NCBI RefSeq assembly: GCF_001894785.1
Contig: NZ_BCWW01000011.1
Location: 124,001 to 188,000, forward strand
Reading direction: 5' to 3'
Length of the DNA stretch: 64,000 bases
DNA from: Rhodococcoides fascians NBRC 12155 = LMG 3623
GTDB taxonomy: Bacteria; Actinomycetota; Actinomycetes; Mycobacteriales; Mycobacteriaceae
The position numbers were made by a program, and so were the translations under genes. The notes beneath the pieces were generated by a model. The model did not search any database. It was given only the letters and a program-made list of their open reading frames with translations, and was not told the DNA's origin. Positions 1 through 8,567 of this stretch are shown in pieces (position 1 is the stretch's first letter; every line of letters begins with the position of its first letter).

Positions 1-1482
1 CCGTCGGATTCGATGTTGGGCGCATTTGCGAAAGCGATGCCCGACAAGTGGTTCGCTGACGAGATCAGCCAGATCAGGGCCTACGTGCACCGCAAAGGTC
101 TTCGTGGGGCTGTCTTGACACGGGTGCTGGAATCGGTGCCACTACAGGGCGAGATCGTGATCGTGGGCCACAGCCTGGGTAGCGTCGTCACCGTCGATCT
201 CTTGTCTCGATTGCCGGTTGACCTATCGGTCCGTCGCGTAATCACTATAGGAAGCCCCGCACAGACCAAATTATTTGCCGTGTCTCGGCGCGAACTAATC
301 GGCAACTTCCCCTACGCGCAAACCAACTCGTGGTTGAACTTCTTCAGCGGACGAGACCCGGTGACACGAGCCCGCGGGCTTGCGTCGGTGTTCGCCGATG
401 TGCAGGACATTCGGGTCGGCATCGGCCTCGTCGGTCACAGCTCGGCTGCATACCTATCGCAACCTTCCGTAGCCAGAGCCGTCGGAAGCGCATTCCACCA
501 GTCTGCTCTCACTCCTCGACGCACGACGAGGGTGACAACGAAGCTGACCGACGATACGGCCGCCTTAATATTGGAACTGCATTTTCGGTACGCGGTATCC
601 GACGCGATCACCGATTCGAAGGTGAAGGCTCGTTTCATCGAAGCAATCCGGATCAAGCGACTTGACCTAGTGACCCAGATATGGGAGGCAGACAGCAAGG
701 GAGTGCCCCTCCCCCGCGAGCTGCACTTGTTGGCCGAAGGAGAAACACCAAAGGTACCGAAGTACTGGAGTGTGCCAAAAATGATCGAACAGCTCACCAT
801 CCTCGCGCTCAGCGACCTCACCGCACCCTTCGAGATCGATATCGCAGACAGTAGTTTCAAAGCACTTCCAGAGTTCGTCAAGCAAGTCGGCCGTACCCCG
901 GAATTCGGAAATACTTTGGCTGGTGCGATACGAACTTTTAACAACAAAATGGCGAAACTCGGCAAACCCGAGGCAAATTGGCAGCGATGGGCAATCGCGG
1001 GCGCAGGAGTCGCAGTAATTGCAATTGCCCCTATCAGTCTTATCGCTCTTGCACCGGCTGGAGCTGCGGGCGCAGCAGCAATGACGGGTGGACTAGCGGC
1101 GTTGGGACCCGGAGGCATGGCGGGCGGTCTTGCGACCATCGGCGGAATCGCTGGATCGGGTGCAGCCATTACAACAGCGGCAACCGTTTCCGGACGTCGA
1201 GGTCAGCATCGCTTGAGCTCGGCGGAACTCTTGCTCGCTGTAGCCGTTGCCTACGCCCAGAAAGTTCTCGGCCATGCTTTCGACGACGAGCTTTGGCTGA
1301 AAGCATCTGGTGCTGTGTCGGAGCTGTCCGCTCAGATCAACACAGTTGAGGCGTTGAGCGATGCCAAGGCACCTTCGGTAGCAGCCATGATCGCGGAGCG
1401 AGACATGACGCAGAACCTAGTGCAGTTCATGGAATTGAACGATCTCATGCCAGTCGCCGTACCGCGAATAGCCCTAGCCTGA
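1..1482 (+). CDS. alpha/beta hydrolase with glycine-rich membrane-like tail (5' truncated)
   Basis: The reading frame is open to the first base, so the gene starts outside the window; the first internal ATG is at 13. The visible part begins near the nucleophile elbow GHSLG (about residue 54 from that ATG), followed by a likely catalytic Asp (SGRDPVT) and His (GLVGHSS), which completes a Ser-Asp-His triad. After a helical middle, about residues 325-395 are Ala/Gly-rich and hydrophobic with glycine-zipper spacing, so they could insert into membrane. The gene has more A/T-rich codons than its neighbours, suggesting transfer. It converges on the HNH/HEPN/ATPase operon. Lipase or esterase activity is inferred from the motif; the substrate is unknown. 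Confidence 0.72.
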   Translation, partial: PSDSMLGAFAKAMPDKWFADEISQIRAYVHRKGLRGAVLTRVLESVPLQGEIVIVGHSLGSVVTVDLLSRLPVDLSVRRVITIGSPAQTKLFAVSRRELIGNFPYAQTNSWLNFFSGRDPVTRARGLASVFADVQDIRVGIGLVGHSSAAYLSQPSVARAVGSAFHQSALTPRRTTRVTTKLTDDTAALILELHFRYAVSDAITDSKVKARFIEAIRIKRLDLVTQIWEADSKGVPLPRELHLLAEGETPKVPKYWSVPKMIEQLTILALSDLTAPFEIDIADSSFKALPEFVKQVGRTPEFGNTLAGAIRTFNNKMAKLGKPEANWQRWAIAGAGVAVIAIAPISLIALAPAGAAGAAAMTGGLAALGPGGMAGGLATIGGIAGSGAAITTAATVSGRRGQHRLSSAELLLAVAVAYAQKVLGHAFDDELWLKASGAVSELSAQINTVEALSDAKAPSVAAMIAERDMTQNLVQFMELNDLMPVAVPRIALA

Positions 1483-1528
1483 GGATAGGTTCCAATGTGA
1501 GGTTGTCACTGGTACGTGCGCTGTGTCG

Positions 1529-2533
1529 TTATATCGACACATAGATCTGGCTGCGATGCCAGTTGAGGTACGACACTTCGGGCGCTACAGACTCCGGACC
1601 CAGAAAAATTCGATCCCCTAACGGCGGCTTTCCCAGTGCGTATCTAAGCGGGGCGGCAGCCGACACGTCGTCCTCAACACTGGGCGCGTAGCTGATGCTG
1701 AGATCGTCATTCACCGTGATGAGCCCAGTATCGAATGCAACATCATGAGTGGGACACGCCGTCAGACCATTTCGCGGGTCCAGGCGCTCCTTGTTGTTGC
1801 TGTCCCGCCAGGGTTTGATGTGGCTTGCAGCCATCATCCGCGGTCGCCGCTTACCGCCGATCACCCCGCTCATTCCGCAGAACACGCACCGGTGCTGATG
1901 ATTTCGCAACACCGATTGCGCAAACCGATGCTGCCCTACGCGTACCGCTGACGTCAGCATCCTCTCGGTCGTCAGAATGGGGATGTCGGCCCGCTTGCGC
2001 GACCACGTCTCGAGGGCATCTACGAGCGAGGTTTCGACGTCGCTCGAATCCAGCTCATACTGGCCTTCGAGCTCGAAGCGTTCGCCGTCTTCCAGACCCA
2101 GGAAATCGGGAAGCTCCTCGCGATCGATCCCGAGACTGCGCGCGACGTCGAGGATCCGCAGATAGACCCCCTGCAACAGCTCCACGTCCCCCAGTCGCGC
2201 AGCGACTTCCAGCTCATGCTTGCCACCGTTGCTACGGGTGCCGTCGAGATTCGCCATCTTGGCCAAGATTGAAGACGGGGGACGCTTGAACAGTCGCGCC
2301 AGAGGCTGAACCGGGAATTCAGCCTTGTGCGCCGTCGAGCTCCCGTACCTGCGGTGATCCATCAACAGCGATGCGCAATGGCACAGAACCACCTCGCAGG
2401 GAACGAAGTGCACTTGCCGGACGCCTTGCGGAACGACCTTTCGTGCAAGAACGGACATCCACTGCTCTCGCAGCATGTCGGTGGTGGGGTCGATGAACGC
2501 CGCCACACCACCGCCCATCGGTTCGGTTGTCAT
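1529..2533 (-). CDS. HNH endonuclease of a three-gene ATPase/HEPN/HNH operon
   Basis: This 334-residue protein has a C-terminal HNH domain (about 206-275) with a zinc-type CVFC pair (C216, C219), ASHIKPW (H238), then DPRNGL and CPTHD (N255, C260, H263), as in HNH_2 nucleases. About residues 70-115 (RLFKRPPSSIL..MANLDG) resemble a region that precedes HNH domains in restriction-like proteins; that is from memory of the family. The start codon overlaps the stop of the upstream small gene as ATGA, so translation is probably coupled. It is the likely effector of the operon; DNA cleavage is inferred. Confidence 0.85.
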   Translation of the reverse strand: MTTEPMGGGVAAFIDPTTDMLREQWMSVLARKVVPQGVRQVHFVPCEVVLCHCASLLMDHRRYGSSTAHKAEFPVQPLARLFKRPPSSILAKMANLDGTRSNGGKHELEVAARLGDVELLQGVYLRILDVARSLGIDREELPDFLGLEDGERFELEGQYELDSSDVETSLVDALETWSRKRADIPILTTERMLTSAVRVGQHRFAQSVLRNHQHRCVFCGMSGVIGGKRRPRMMAASHIKPWRDSNNKERLDPRNGLTACPTHDVAFDTGLITVNDDLSISYAPSVEDDVSAAAPLRYALGKPPLGDRIFLGPESVAPEVSYLNWHRSQIYVSI

Positions 2534-2886
2534 TTACCCTCCAACAACACGGCTACGACTCCACAGAGGTGCCTGACTTCAGCAACCGTCGGTGCCAACT
2601 CATACGCATGGTGGTGGCAGGCGTTGCTCAGCCTGTTCCACGCGACCGACGCGGCGTCCGCGCGTTCCGTGGTATCCAACGACCGCAAGATCACCAACCT
2701 AGATCGCATACTCGGTCGCTCGATGTCGACGCCCAACGCCACGCAACGCTCGATGACCAATTCCTCCAGCGCCTGGCGAGCGAGGAACGCAGCCAGACGC
2801 GCCGAACCGCCTGCAGCACCATGACTTCCGCCGAGCAGCAGTTCGGCATTTCTCAGCGCTACTGCCGGTGACGTGGTCGTAGTCAT
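2530..2886 (-). CDS. small HEPN-like helical protein, middle component
   Basis: The protein is 118 residues and all-helical in character. It carries an N-terminal ARLAAFLARQALEEL helix and a later WNRLSNACHHH segment whose R85-x5-H91 fits the loose R-x4-6-H motif of HEPN domains, although the residue after Arg is Leu rather than the usual polar one. The ATG at 2886 overlaps the ATPase stop by 4 bp, and its own stop overlaps the HNH start by 4 bp. Its position between an ABC ATPase and a nuclease suggests a sensor, adaptor or regulator. Whether it is a nuclease is not decidable from sequence. Confidence 0.75.
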   Translation of the reverse strand: MTTTTSPAVALRNAELLLGGSHGAAGGSARLAAFLARQALEELVIERCVALGVDIERPSMRSRLVILRSLDTTERADAASVAWNRLSNACHHHAYELAPTVAEVRHLCGVVAVLLEGK

Positions 2887-5333
2887 TCGGCGAGGATCCC
2901 GTCGACCATCTTCTTCAGGTCGTTCACCACTTCCCAGGTGATCGGCCGATCGGCACTGTTGTGGCTGCCGGCATTCGCGATATGAAGCGTCGGGAAGCGT
3001 TCGGTGCGGAAGCCGAGCCACTGCGACAGGTCGCGTTCGGGATCCTGGTGCACGGCGAGGGCAATCTTGTTGCGCGTCTTGAGCACTGCCGACCACCGCT
3101 CTTCAGTCGCCAGCCGAGACTCCCCCGCCCGGTGTTGCTTTGCGTAGAACACCTGCTGCGCAGCCGATTCCAGAGCCAAACGGAACAAGCCGGGTGCGAC
3201 CCGACGCTTGACGTCGTCAGGCACGTTCTCGTCCAGGACCAATGCCCGCACATCGTTGAAATAGCGGGTCGCTTGATTCTGTGTCTCGGAAACACTGATG
3301 TTGGAACCTGGTTCGCGCATCACCTCGACGAGTCGAGCGTCGACTTCGAGTTGCCTGATCGCAGTGGCCAATCGGTCGTCGTGCGAGAACACGATGACCT
3401 GCCTGGTCTTCGCGAGCGTCGACAGCACCTTGATGAAGCCGTCGATCTTCGCTGGATCCATTGCCTGGATCGGGTCGTCCAGCACGATGAATCGAAACGG
3501 ACTGTTCGGCGTAGTCGCTCTCGGTATGAACAGTGCCAATGCCAACGCATGCAACTCGCCCTGACTCATGACCGACAGTGCCTCGGACTCCACGCCGTCG
3601 ACCGAGCCGGTCATCACCACTCGTCTGCTGGTGTTATGACCCACCAAGTTGATGGCACCGATGTCGACATTGCTTTCCTGCCGCAACTCCGCCCAAATGT
3701 CGCGCGCCTGCTCGGCAATCGGAGCAAGCCGCTGATCCCTCAATTGCTTGGCGTGCGAGGCAATCCACTTCCTGGCCGTGTCGACGTTCTTGACGGCCTC
3801 ATCCGCCTCTCGCGCTGCGGATTCGAGGGTGGCCCACGCGGCCAGACGTCCAGCAATCGGTGCCCACGTGTCCTCACGCTGAGCCGCCGCTTCCTTGGCC
3901 TCTGTGCGCAGCGCCTCAGCAGACTCGATAACCGCGGGGATCGTCGTAGCGAAGTGATCCGCCACACCGGAAGAACTCGACGGTTGCTCTCGCGCCACGG
4001 CGACGGACTTTCGATACTCGGACAGGGAAGGCAGGTCGACGCCCTCCACCGCGGTGGCGTCGGCAATTCCGTTCCCCAGTTCGACTGCGGCGCGTTGCGC
4101 TTGGTCGAGTCGGCGGCGACTGTGCTTGTAGGCTGCCAGTTTCTGGCTCTGCTCGGCAAGCTGCGCCCGCGAGTGCTCGGCCCACGCATCGTCGAGCGTC
4201 CCCGTTGCGCAGACCGGGCATTCGATAGTGCCCGTCTCACTGTGCAGTCGCAGTGTCGCATCGAGCAGATCGTTGCGTTGCTCCACCACCGACAGTGCCT
4301 CATTAGCCGAATCCGCCGTATCGGCCGAAGCTGCCCGAAGCTCCGCCACCACCTCGTCGACACGCTGCTGCGTCGGGGCGCTCAACGCTGCGAGCCGCTT
4401 CAAACCGATGAGCGCGGGCGATGCCAGTGCGTCGGATCCGGTGGCGAACGCCAGCACCGCGTCGAGATCCGCAACCCGTTTCTTGACCAGGTCTGCAGCC
4501 GTTTTCGCACGATCGTCCGACGCATCCGACAACGAGGTCTTGAGCTGGCGCAGGCTCTCCGCTGCTCGTTGCCGGGGCCCCTTGATCTCCTTGAGTACCG
4601 CTGCCAGTCGCTTCTCTGCATCGGTGATCTCGTCGAGTCCGAGGAGTTTGGCCAGGGCGTCGTGCAGGGTGGACGGCGTCGCGTCGAACAGTCCGCCGAT
4701 TTCGTCGTAGGACAGGATCGGGCGATGTAATTCGACGGCAGACTTCCACCCAAGTGCCTCGGTACCGTTACTGCGCTTCTGCTTTCCCACCTGAGTCCAG
4801 GTGGAGCATCCCTTCAGCGCGGCATCGGAGGTCCAATCGACACCGACAACCGTCGGTTCGGACCCTTCGATCGTGAGCCCCACCCGCACCTCACACGGGT
4901 CTCCCTGATGCAGATTGCGCCAAGTATCGGCCCACAGCTTGGCCTTGTTCTCCCAGCGGTAACTCGAACCGGTGATCGCGAATTCGAGTGCCTCGGCAAA
5001 GCTCGACTTGCCCGATCCGTTGCGGCCACTGACGATCGTGATCCCAGGCGCGGGGTGTAGCTCCAGCGCTGCCTTCGGCCCGATACCACGGAATCCCGCG
5101 ACAGTGATCGAGGTCAGAAATGCACCGACCGGCTCTTCGACGAGGTGGCTACCCGACGGCTCCGGAACGTGCGGGGTCGAGACGCCGTTGAGAAGCTCTT
5201 GTAGCGCTGTCGGCCCTTCCAGGGCGGCGAGAACGAAGTACTTGGCCTCGTCGGACAGGTCGTTGTCCGCGTCGATGGCGTCGATCACCACGTCGACGAG
5301 TGGCCTGTCGACAGCATTGTCGGCAACGGGCAC
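2883..5333 (-). CDS. SMC/Rad50-like ABC ATPase with zinc hook
   Basis: I choose GTG 5333 because AGGGGAG lies 5 nt upstream; the frame stays open to an ATG at 5426, but that extension has no family character. With this start, Walker A GRNGSGKS is at about 103-110, a coiled-coil region is split by a CPVC zinc hook at about 372-375, the ABC signature is MSQGE (about 589-593), Walker B is FIVLDD (about 615-620), and an H-loop FSHDD follows. A helical C-terminal extension of about 150 residues ends the protein. It is the first gene of the ATPase/HEPN/HNH operon and probably senses or holds DNA. It resembles the ATPases of Septu, Lamassu and other ABC three-component systems; closest family not established. 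Confidence 0.88.
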   Translation of the reverse strand: MPVADNAVDRPLVDVVIDAIDADNDLSDEAKYFVLAALEGPTALQELLNGVSTPHVPEPSGSHLVEEPVGAFLTSITVAGFRGIGPKAALELHPAPGITIVSGRNGSGKSSFAEALEFAITGSSYRWENKAKLWADTWRNLHQGDPCEVRVGLTIEGSEPTVVGVDWTSDAALKGCSTWTQVGKQKRSNGTEALGWKSAVELHRPILSYDEIGGLFDATPSTLHDALAKLLGLDEITDAEKRLAAVLKEIKGPRQRAAESLRQLKTSLSDASDDRAKTAADLVKKRVADLDAVLAFATGSDALASPALIGLKRLAALSAPTQQRVDEVVAELRAASADTADSANEALSVVEQRNDLLDATLRLHSETGTIECPVCATGTLDDAWAEHSRAQLAEQSQKLAAYKHSRRRLDQAQRAAVELGNGIADATAVEGVDLPSLSEYRKSVAVAREQPSSSSGVADHFATTIPAVIESAEALRTEAKEAAAQREDTWAPIAGRLAAWATLESAAREADEAVKNVDTARKWIASHAKQLRDQRLAPIAEQARDIWAELRQESNVDIGAINLVGHNTSRRVVMTGSVDGVESEALSVMSQGELHALALALFIPRATTPNSPFRFIVLDDPIQAMDPAKIDGFIKVLSTLAKTRQVIVFSHDDRLATAIRQLEVDARLVEVMREPGSNISVSETQNQATRYFNDVRALVLDENVPDDVKRRVAPGLFRLALESAAQQVFYAKQHRAGESRLATEERWSAVLKTRNKIALAVHQDPERDLSQWLGFRTERFPTLHIANAGSHNSADRPITWEVVNDLKKMVDGILAE

Positions 5334-5483
5334 CGGCACTCCCCTGTTCGTTCTGATGGCTAACCAGACCCCACAGTTCCATATGGTGCCGACAGTTCGC
5401 AGGGACATGAACCATCTCCGATTCACCGTCAGCTCGAGCCTATGAAGGTTGGTCTCGGAAAGGTACGAACGTGAGGATTGTGT

Positions 5484-6269
5484 TCAGGCCCCCGAACCGC
5501 AGTCGACGGGCACGATCGCCCCGGTCACCGCGGACGCCCTGTCACTCAGCAGCCACGCGGCCGCCTCGGCAACTTCGCGGGCTTCGGCCATGCGACCCAT
5601 CGGTGACGCAGCGCTACTGGCTGCGATGACACCGGGTGTCTTCGCCTCCCATTCGTCCATCATTTCTGTCGCAGTTCCTCCGGGCATCAGACCGTTGACA
5701 CGGATGCCCTCAGGAGCCCAGGTGACCGCTGCTGTTTCGGTGATGCTGTTGAGTGCCCGCTTCATCGCCCCGTACGCCGGAAGCGGCGGAACGGCACGGC
5801 GGCTGCCGATGCTCGAAGTGTTCACGATGGCACCGCCGCCACTCCGACGCATAAGGGCGGCTTCGGCATTCATCGCCGTCCAGTGAGCGCGGAAGTTGAC
5901 GGTGAACTGCTCGTCGAGGTCGTCTTCGGTGGTGGTGTCGAGGGGACCTATCTGCTGCTGGTTGACGCCGCCGTTGTTGAACGCGCCGTCGAGTCGTCCG
6001 TGCAGCTGCTCGACACGGGCGACGGCGGCACGGATGCTGTCGGAGTCAGCAAGGTCCATGGAGACCGCGTCGGCGGTACCCCCGGCCGTTCGGATTGTCG
6101 TCACGAGCTGATCGAGCGCGTCGACGTTGCGGGCGGCGAGCACAACAGCAGCACCCTCAGCCGAGAAGAGTTGAGCCGCAGCGGCACCGATTCCTCGACT
6201 GGCACCGGTGATGAACATGATTTTTCCGGCCAGAAGGCCGGCAGCACTGGAAGTTGTTTCGATGGTCAT
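5484..6269 (-). CDS. short-chain dehydrogenase/reductase
   Basis: A classical SDR of 261 residues: N-terminal TGASRGIG cofactor loop (about 20-27), a variant NNG motif (FNNGG), a catalytic Ser followed by YGAMK (Tyr-x-x-x-Lys), and a C-terminal VPVDCGSGA. I choose the internal ATG at 6269 (MTIETTSS) because upstream codons lack family similarity. It is transcribed away from an MmyB-like regulator. Such divergent SDR/MmyB-like pairs are a recognised actinobacterial arrangement, so repression of this gene by that regulator is the natural inference. The substrate cannot be read from sequence. Confidence 0.9.
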   Translation of the reverse strand: MTIETTSSAAGLLAGKIMFITGASRGIGAAAAQLFSAEGAAVVLAARNVDALDQLVTTIRTAGGTADAVSMDLADSDSIRAAVARVEQLHGRLDGAFNNGGVNQQQIGPLDTTTEDDLDEQFTVNFRAHWTAMNAEAALMRRSGGGAIVNTSSIGSRRAVPPLPAYGAMKRALNSITETAAVTWAPEGIRVNGLMPGGTATEMMDEWEAKTPGVIAASSAASPMGRMAEAREVAEAAAWLLSDRASAVTGAIVPVDCGSGA

Positions 6270-6282
6270 GATGCAAGCATCA
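6269..6282. promoter_or_regulatory. 14-bp inverted repeat at SDR start
   Basis: TGATGC-AA-GCATCA has 6-bp arms around a 2-bp centre. It touches the SDR start codon in the SDR/MmyB-like intergenic region. It could be an operator or a fortuitous palindrome. Confidence 0.3.
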
Positions 6283-6355
6283 AGGCGCATCGACACCGGA
6301 TACAGGCACAAACGGTACTAGGGTCCGACGCTCCACTCGGGGCACAATCGAACTC

Positions 6356-7231
6356 ATGGACAAGCAGGAACTCGGGGCGTTTCTCCGCAGCCGCCGCGAA
6401 AAGCTTCAACCGCAGGATGTGGGTTTACCGTCCGGCCCTCGCCGCCGGACCCCGGGTCTTCGCCGTGAAGAAGTAGCCGTGCTCGCGCATATTTCGACGG
6501 AATACTACGTGCGCCTCGAACAAGGCCGCGCACCACGCCCGTCGGCGGAGGTGCTGGCGGGCATCGCGGCTGCCCTGTGCCTCGGCGACACCGAGTCCGA
6601 CCATCTGCACGCGCTGGCGGGCACCGCGCCCGCGAAATCAGGTGTGCACCGGCGCGATGTTCGGCCCAGCATTCTCACGCTCCTGGAACGGTTACCGCAG
6701 ACCGCCGGCATCGTCATGTCGGCCGCGTTCGAGGTACTCGCCTGGAACGATCTCGCCGCAGCGCTCATGGAAGATTTCGGCACCCTGACCCCTCGTGATC
6801 GCAACCTTGCCCGCAAAGCTTTCCTCGGCACCGAGCAGCCGAGCGAGCGGCTCTACGGCATTTCCGACGACGTCCACTTCCGCCACAGCGCGGTCAACGA
6901 ACTCCGCACCGCACTCACCCGATATCCGACAGACGAGACCGTGTCCGACCTCGTCGCCGAACTCCGCGACGGCAGCCCCGACTTCGCTCGACTGTGGGAA
7001 CGACACGACGTTGCAGTCTCCCCCGCCCTGCGAAAGACCTTTCGGAACACCCCCGTTGGCGAGATCACGGTGGACTGCGATTCGCTGAAGCTCATCGAAC
7101 TCGACCAGCACCTGATCCTGTACACCGCTGCCCTCGGCACCCCTGATGCCGACAAATTGGCGCTACTGGCAATGATCGGACCGCAGCAAACTGATCACTA
7201 CGACAAACCAGCCGGGACCCGCTCGGAGTGA
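6356..7231 (+). CDS. XRE-family regulator with MmyB-like ligand-binding domain
   Basis: The 291-residue protein has an N-terminal helix-turn-helix (about 6-75) containing the typical RRTPGLRREEVAVLA segment followed by YYVRLEQGR, then an MmyB-like PAS-type domain (about 105-275) expected to bind a fatty-acid-like ligand. Family members usually repress a neighbouring oxidoreductase. The divergent SDR 86 bp away is the obvious target. The start is the only ATG consistent with the HTH. Confidence 0.9.
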   Translation: MDKQELGAFLRSRREKLQPQDVGLPSGPRRRTPGLRREEVAVLAHISTEYYVRLEQGRAPRPSAEVLAGIAAALCLGDTESDHLHALAGTAPAKSGVHRRDVRPSILTLLERLPQTAGIVMSAAFEVLAWNDLAAALMEDFGTLTPRDRNLARKAFLGTEQPSERLYGISDDVHFRHSAVNELRTALTRYPTDETVSDLVAELRDGSPDFARLWERHDVAVSPALRKTFRNTPVGEITVDCDSLKLIELDQHLILYTAALGTPDADKLALLAMIGPQQTDHYDKPAGTRSE

Positions 7232-7274
7232 CAGCAGCCTTCGAACTGTCGGTACCCGATGCTTCGATGGCGGT

Positions 7275-8048
7275 ATGTCACGTCTCGACGAGGGGTTCCC
7301 GCCGCCCACGGCCTGTGTGCAGTGGTGTCAGCACCGCAGCTACGACCTGCATGTCCTCGACGACGGCGTGGAGGTGGACCTGGATTGGTGGAACGGCCAC
7401 CTCGACCGGGCAGGTCACGACCTTCGACTGCGGGGCCGCAACCTCGACGGAGAAATCGTCGCATACGGCGATGCCACCGTGCAGCGCAACGATCTTCGAG
7501 TCGGCACCGATCTGGCTGTAGGCGAATACGATTCGCTCGGCCTGCTGTTTCTCTGCGCGGCCTGGCAGGGCAGTCACCGGCACCGTAGAGCGATGCGGCG
7601 ATTTCCGGACGTCATGAACCCGCACCTCAGCCGTCCCGACGAGAACCCGGTCGCCAAGACTCTCGCTGTGCTCGACAGCTGTGTCCGCAACCGCGCAGTG
7701 CCCGAGCATCCGAACTCGACCTGGTCCGGCTGGCCAGATGCACCAGGCGTGGGAATGTCTCTGATGGCCACGTTCCTGTGGGCGGTGAAGGCATCGGTCT
7801 ACGGCGGTCCGGCGCAGCTGATCGACCAATACGGAGTCTCGACCCTCATCCACGAAGGGTGGCTCGAAGACCCGTCCGTCACCGGGTTCACTCGTCGCCG
7901 CTACGACCGCTACGTCGAACTCATCACCGCATGGGCCGCCGACATCGGCACCAGCCCCGAGCTCGTCGAAATGTGGCTCGTACAGCGCTGGAGCGCCCGA
8001 CTCAATGAAGCACGACACGGCCGCTACACCGCACCCACGTTGTTCTGA
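7275..8048 (+). CDS. conserved hypothetical protein
   Basis: I do not recognise a family for this 257-residue protein. It has no signal peptide or clear membrane segment. It is rich in Trp and His, with a basic motif GSHRHRRAMRRFP near residue 110 and a mostly helical C-terminal half (about 155-245). It lies 43 bp downstream of the MmyB-like regulator on the same strand and may be cotranscribed with it. GC content and third-position bias match the neighbours, so it is a credible gene. Confidence 0.7.
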   Translation: MSRLDEGFPPPTACVQWCQHRSYDLHVLDDGVEVDLDWWNGHLDRAGHDLRLRGRNLDGEIVAYGDATVQRNDLRVGTDLAVGEYDSLGLLFLCAAWQGSHRHRRAMRRFPDVMNPHLSRPDENPVAKTLAVLDSCVRNRAVPEHPNSTWSGWPDAPGVGMSLMATFLWAVKASVYGGPAQLIDQYGVSTLIHEGWLEDPSVTGFTRRRYDRYVELITAWAADIGTSPELVEMWLVQRWSARLNEARHGRYTAPTLF

Positions 8049-8103
8049 ACCGCTCGAAATATCATTGCAGCTCAACGGCATTGGCCAGAACTGGAGGGGT
8101 TCG

Positions 8104-8535
8104 TCATCTGCTCGTCACCATCCGCACGTGCGGGATTCCAGCGTCCAGGTAGTTCTCCCCCACACGAACGAATCCGAAGCGGCCGTACCACTCTTCGAGG
8201 TGCGCCTGCGCAGAGAGTTCGACGACCCCGGGAAATGCCGCCTGTGCCGCTTTCACGAGTTCTCCGGCGTAGCCCTTACCCCGTGCACTGGCGGCGGTCG
8301 CGACGCGGCCGATGTGAACGGTGTTGTCGACGAGGACTCGGATGGTCGCCAGCACCTCACCGTCGTCGTCCTGCATCCAGAACAACTCCGTCGTCGGAAG
8401 CAGGTCGGCGCCATCGAGTTCGATGTCGTCGACGATTTTCTGCTCGTGCACGAATACCGAGACCCGAAGCGCCATGATGCGGTACAGGGTGTTCTGGTCG
8501 ACGCGCTTCAGCGGGGCGTGGTGGAGAGTGGGCAT
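8104..8535 (-). CDS. GNAT N-acetyltransferase (ElaA-like)
   Basis: The 143-residue protein starts at ATG 8535 (MPTLHHAPL). It has FVHEQKIVDDIE near the N-terminus, as in ElaA-type acetyltransferases, then the acetyl-CoA loop GRVATAASARGKGYAGEL (A motif, R/Q-x-x-G-x-G/A type) and a C-terminal EWYGRFGFVRVGE. It lies 32 bp downstream of a TetR regulator and is probably in its operon. The substrate is unknown. Confidence 0.85.
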   Translation of the reverse strand: MPTLHHAPLKRVDQNTLYRIMALRVSVFVHEQKIVDDIELDGADLLPTTELFWMQDDDGEVLATIRVLVDNTVHIGRVATAASARGKGYAGELVKAAQAAFPGVVELSAQAHLEEWYGRFGFVRVGENYLDAGIPHVRMVTSR

Positions 8536-8567
8536 GGGGGTCCGTTCTGTCGAAGGTAGGGACAAGG

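Noticed and set aside
435..1169. 244-residue minus-strand frame inside the lipase-like gene
   Set aside because: The Ala/Pro-rich translation is the complement of the glycine-rich tail of the real gene, which has the triad motifs.
2961..4730. Long open frame on the plus strand opposite the SMC-like ATPase
   Set aside because: It is the high-GC antisense shadow of the ATPase gene; its translation is Arg/Gln-rich with no domain. Similar shadows oppose the BVMO (16284-17465), icd (37414-39198), the solute-binding protein (47143-48504), the fused ATPase (48737-50314) and the acyl-CoA ligase (59003-60814).
5334..5426. Upstream extension of the SMC-like ATPase to ATG 5426
   Set aside because: The added 31 residues (Trp/Arg/Cys-rich) show no family character, and GTG 5333 has a well-placed AGGGGAG; the extension is kept only as an alternative.
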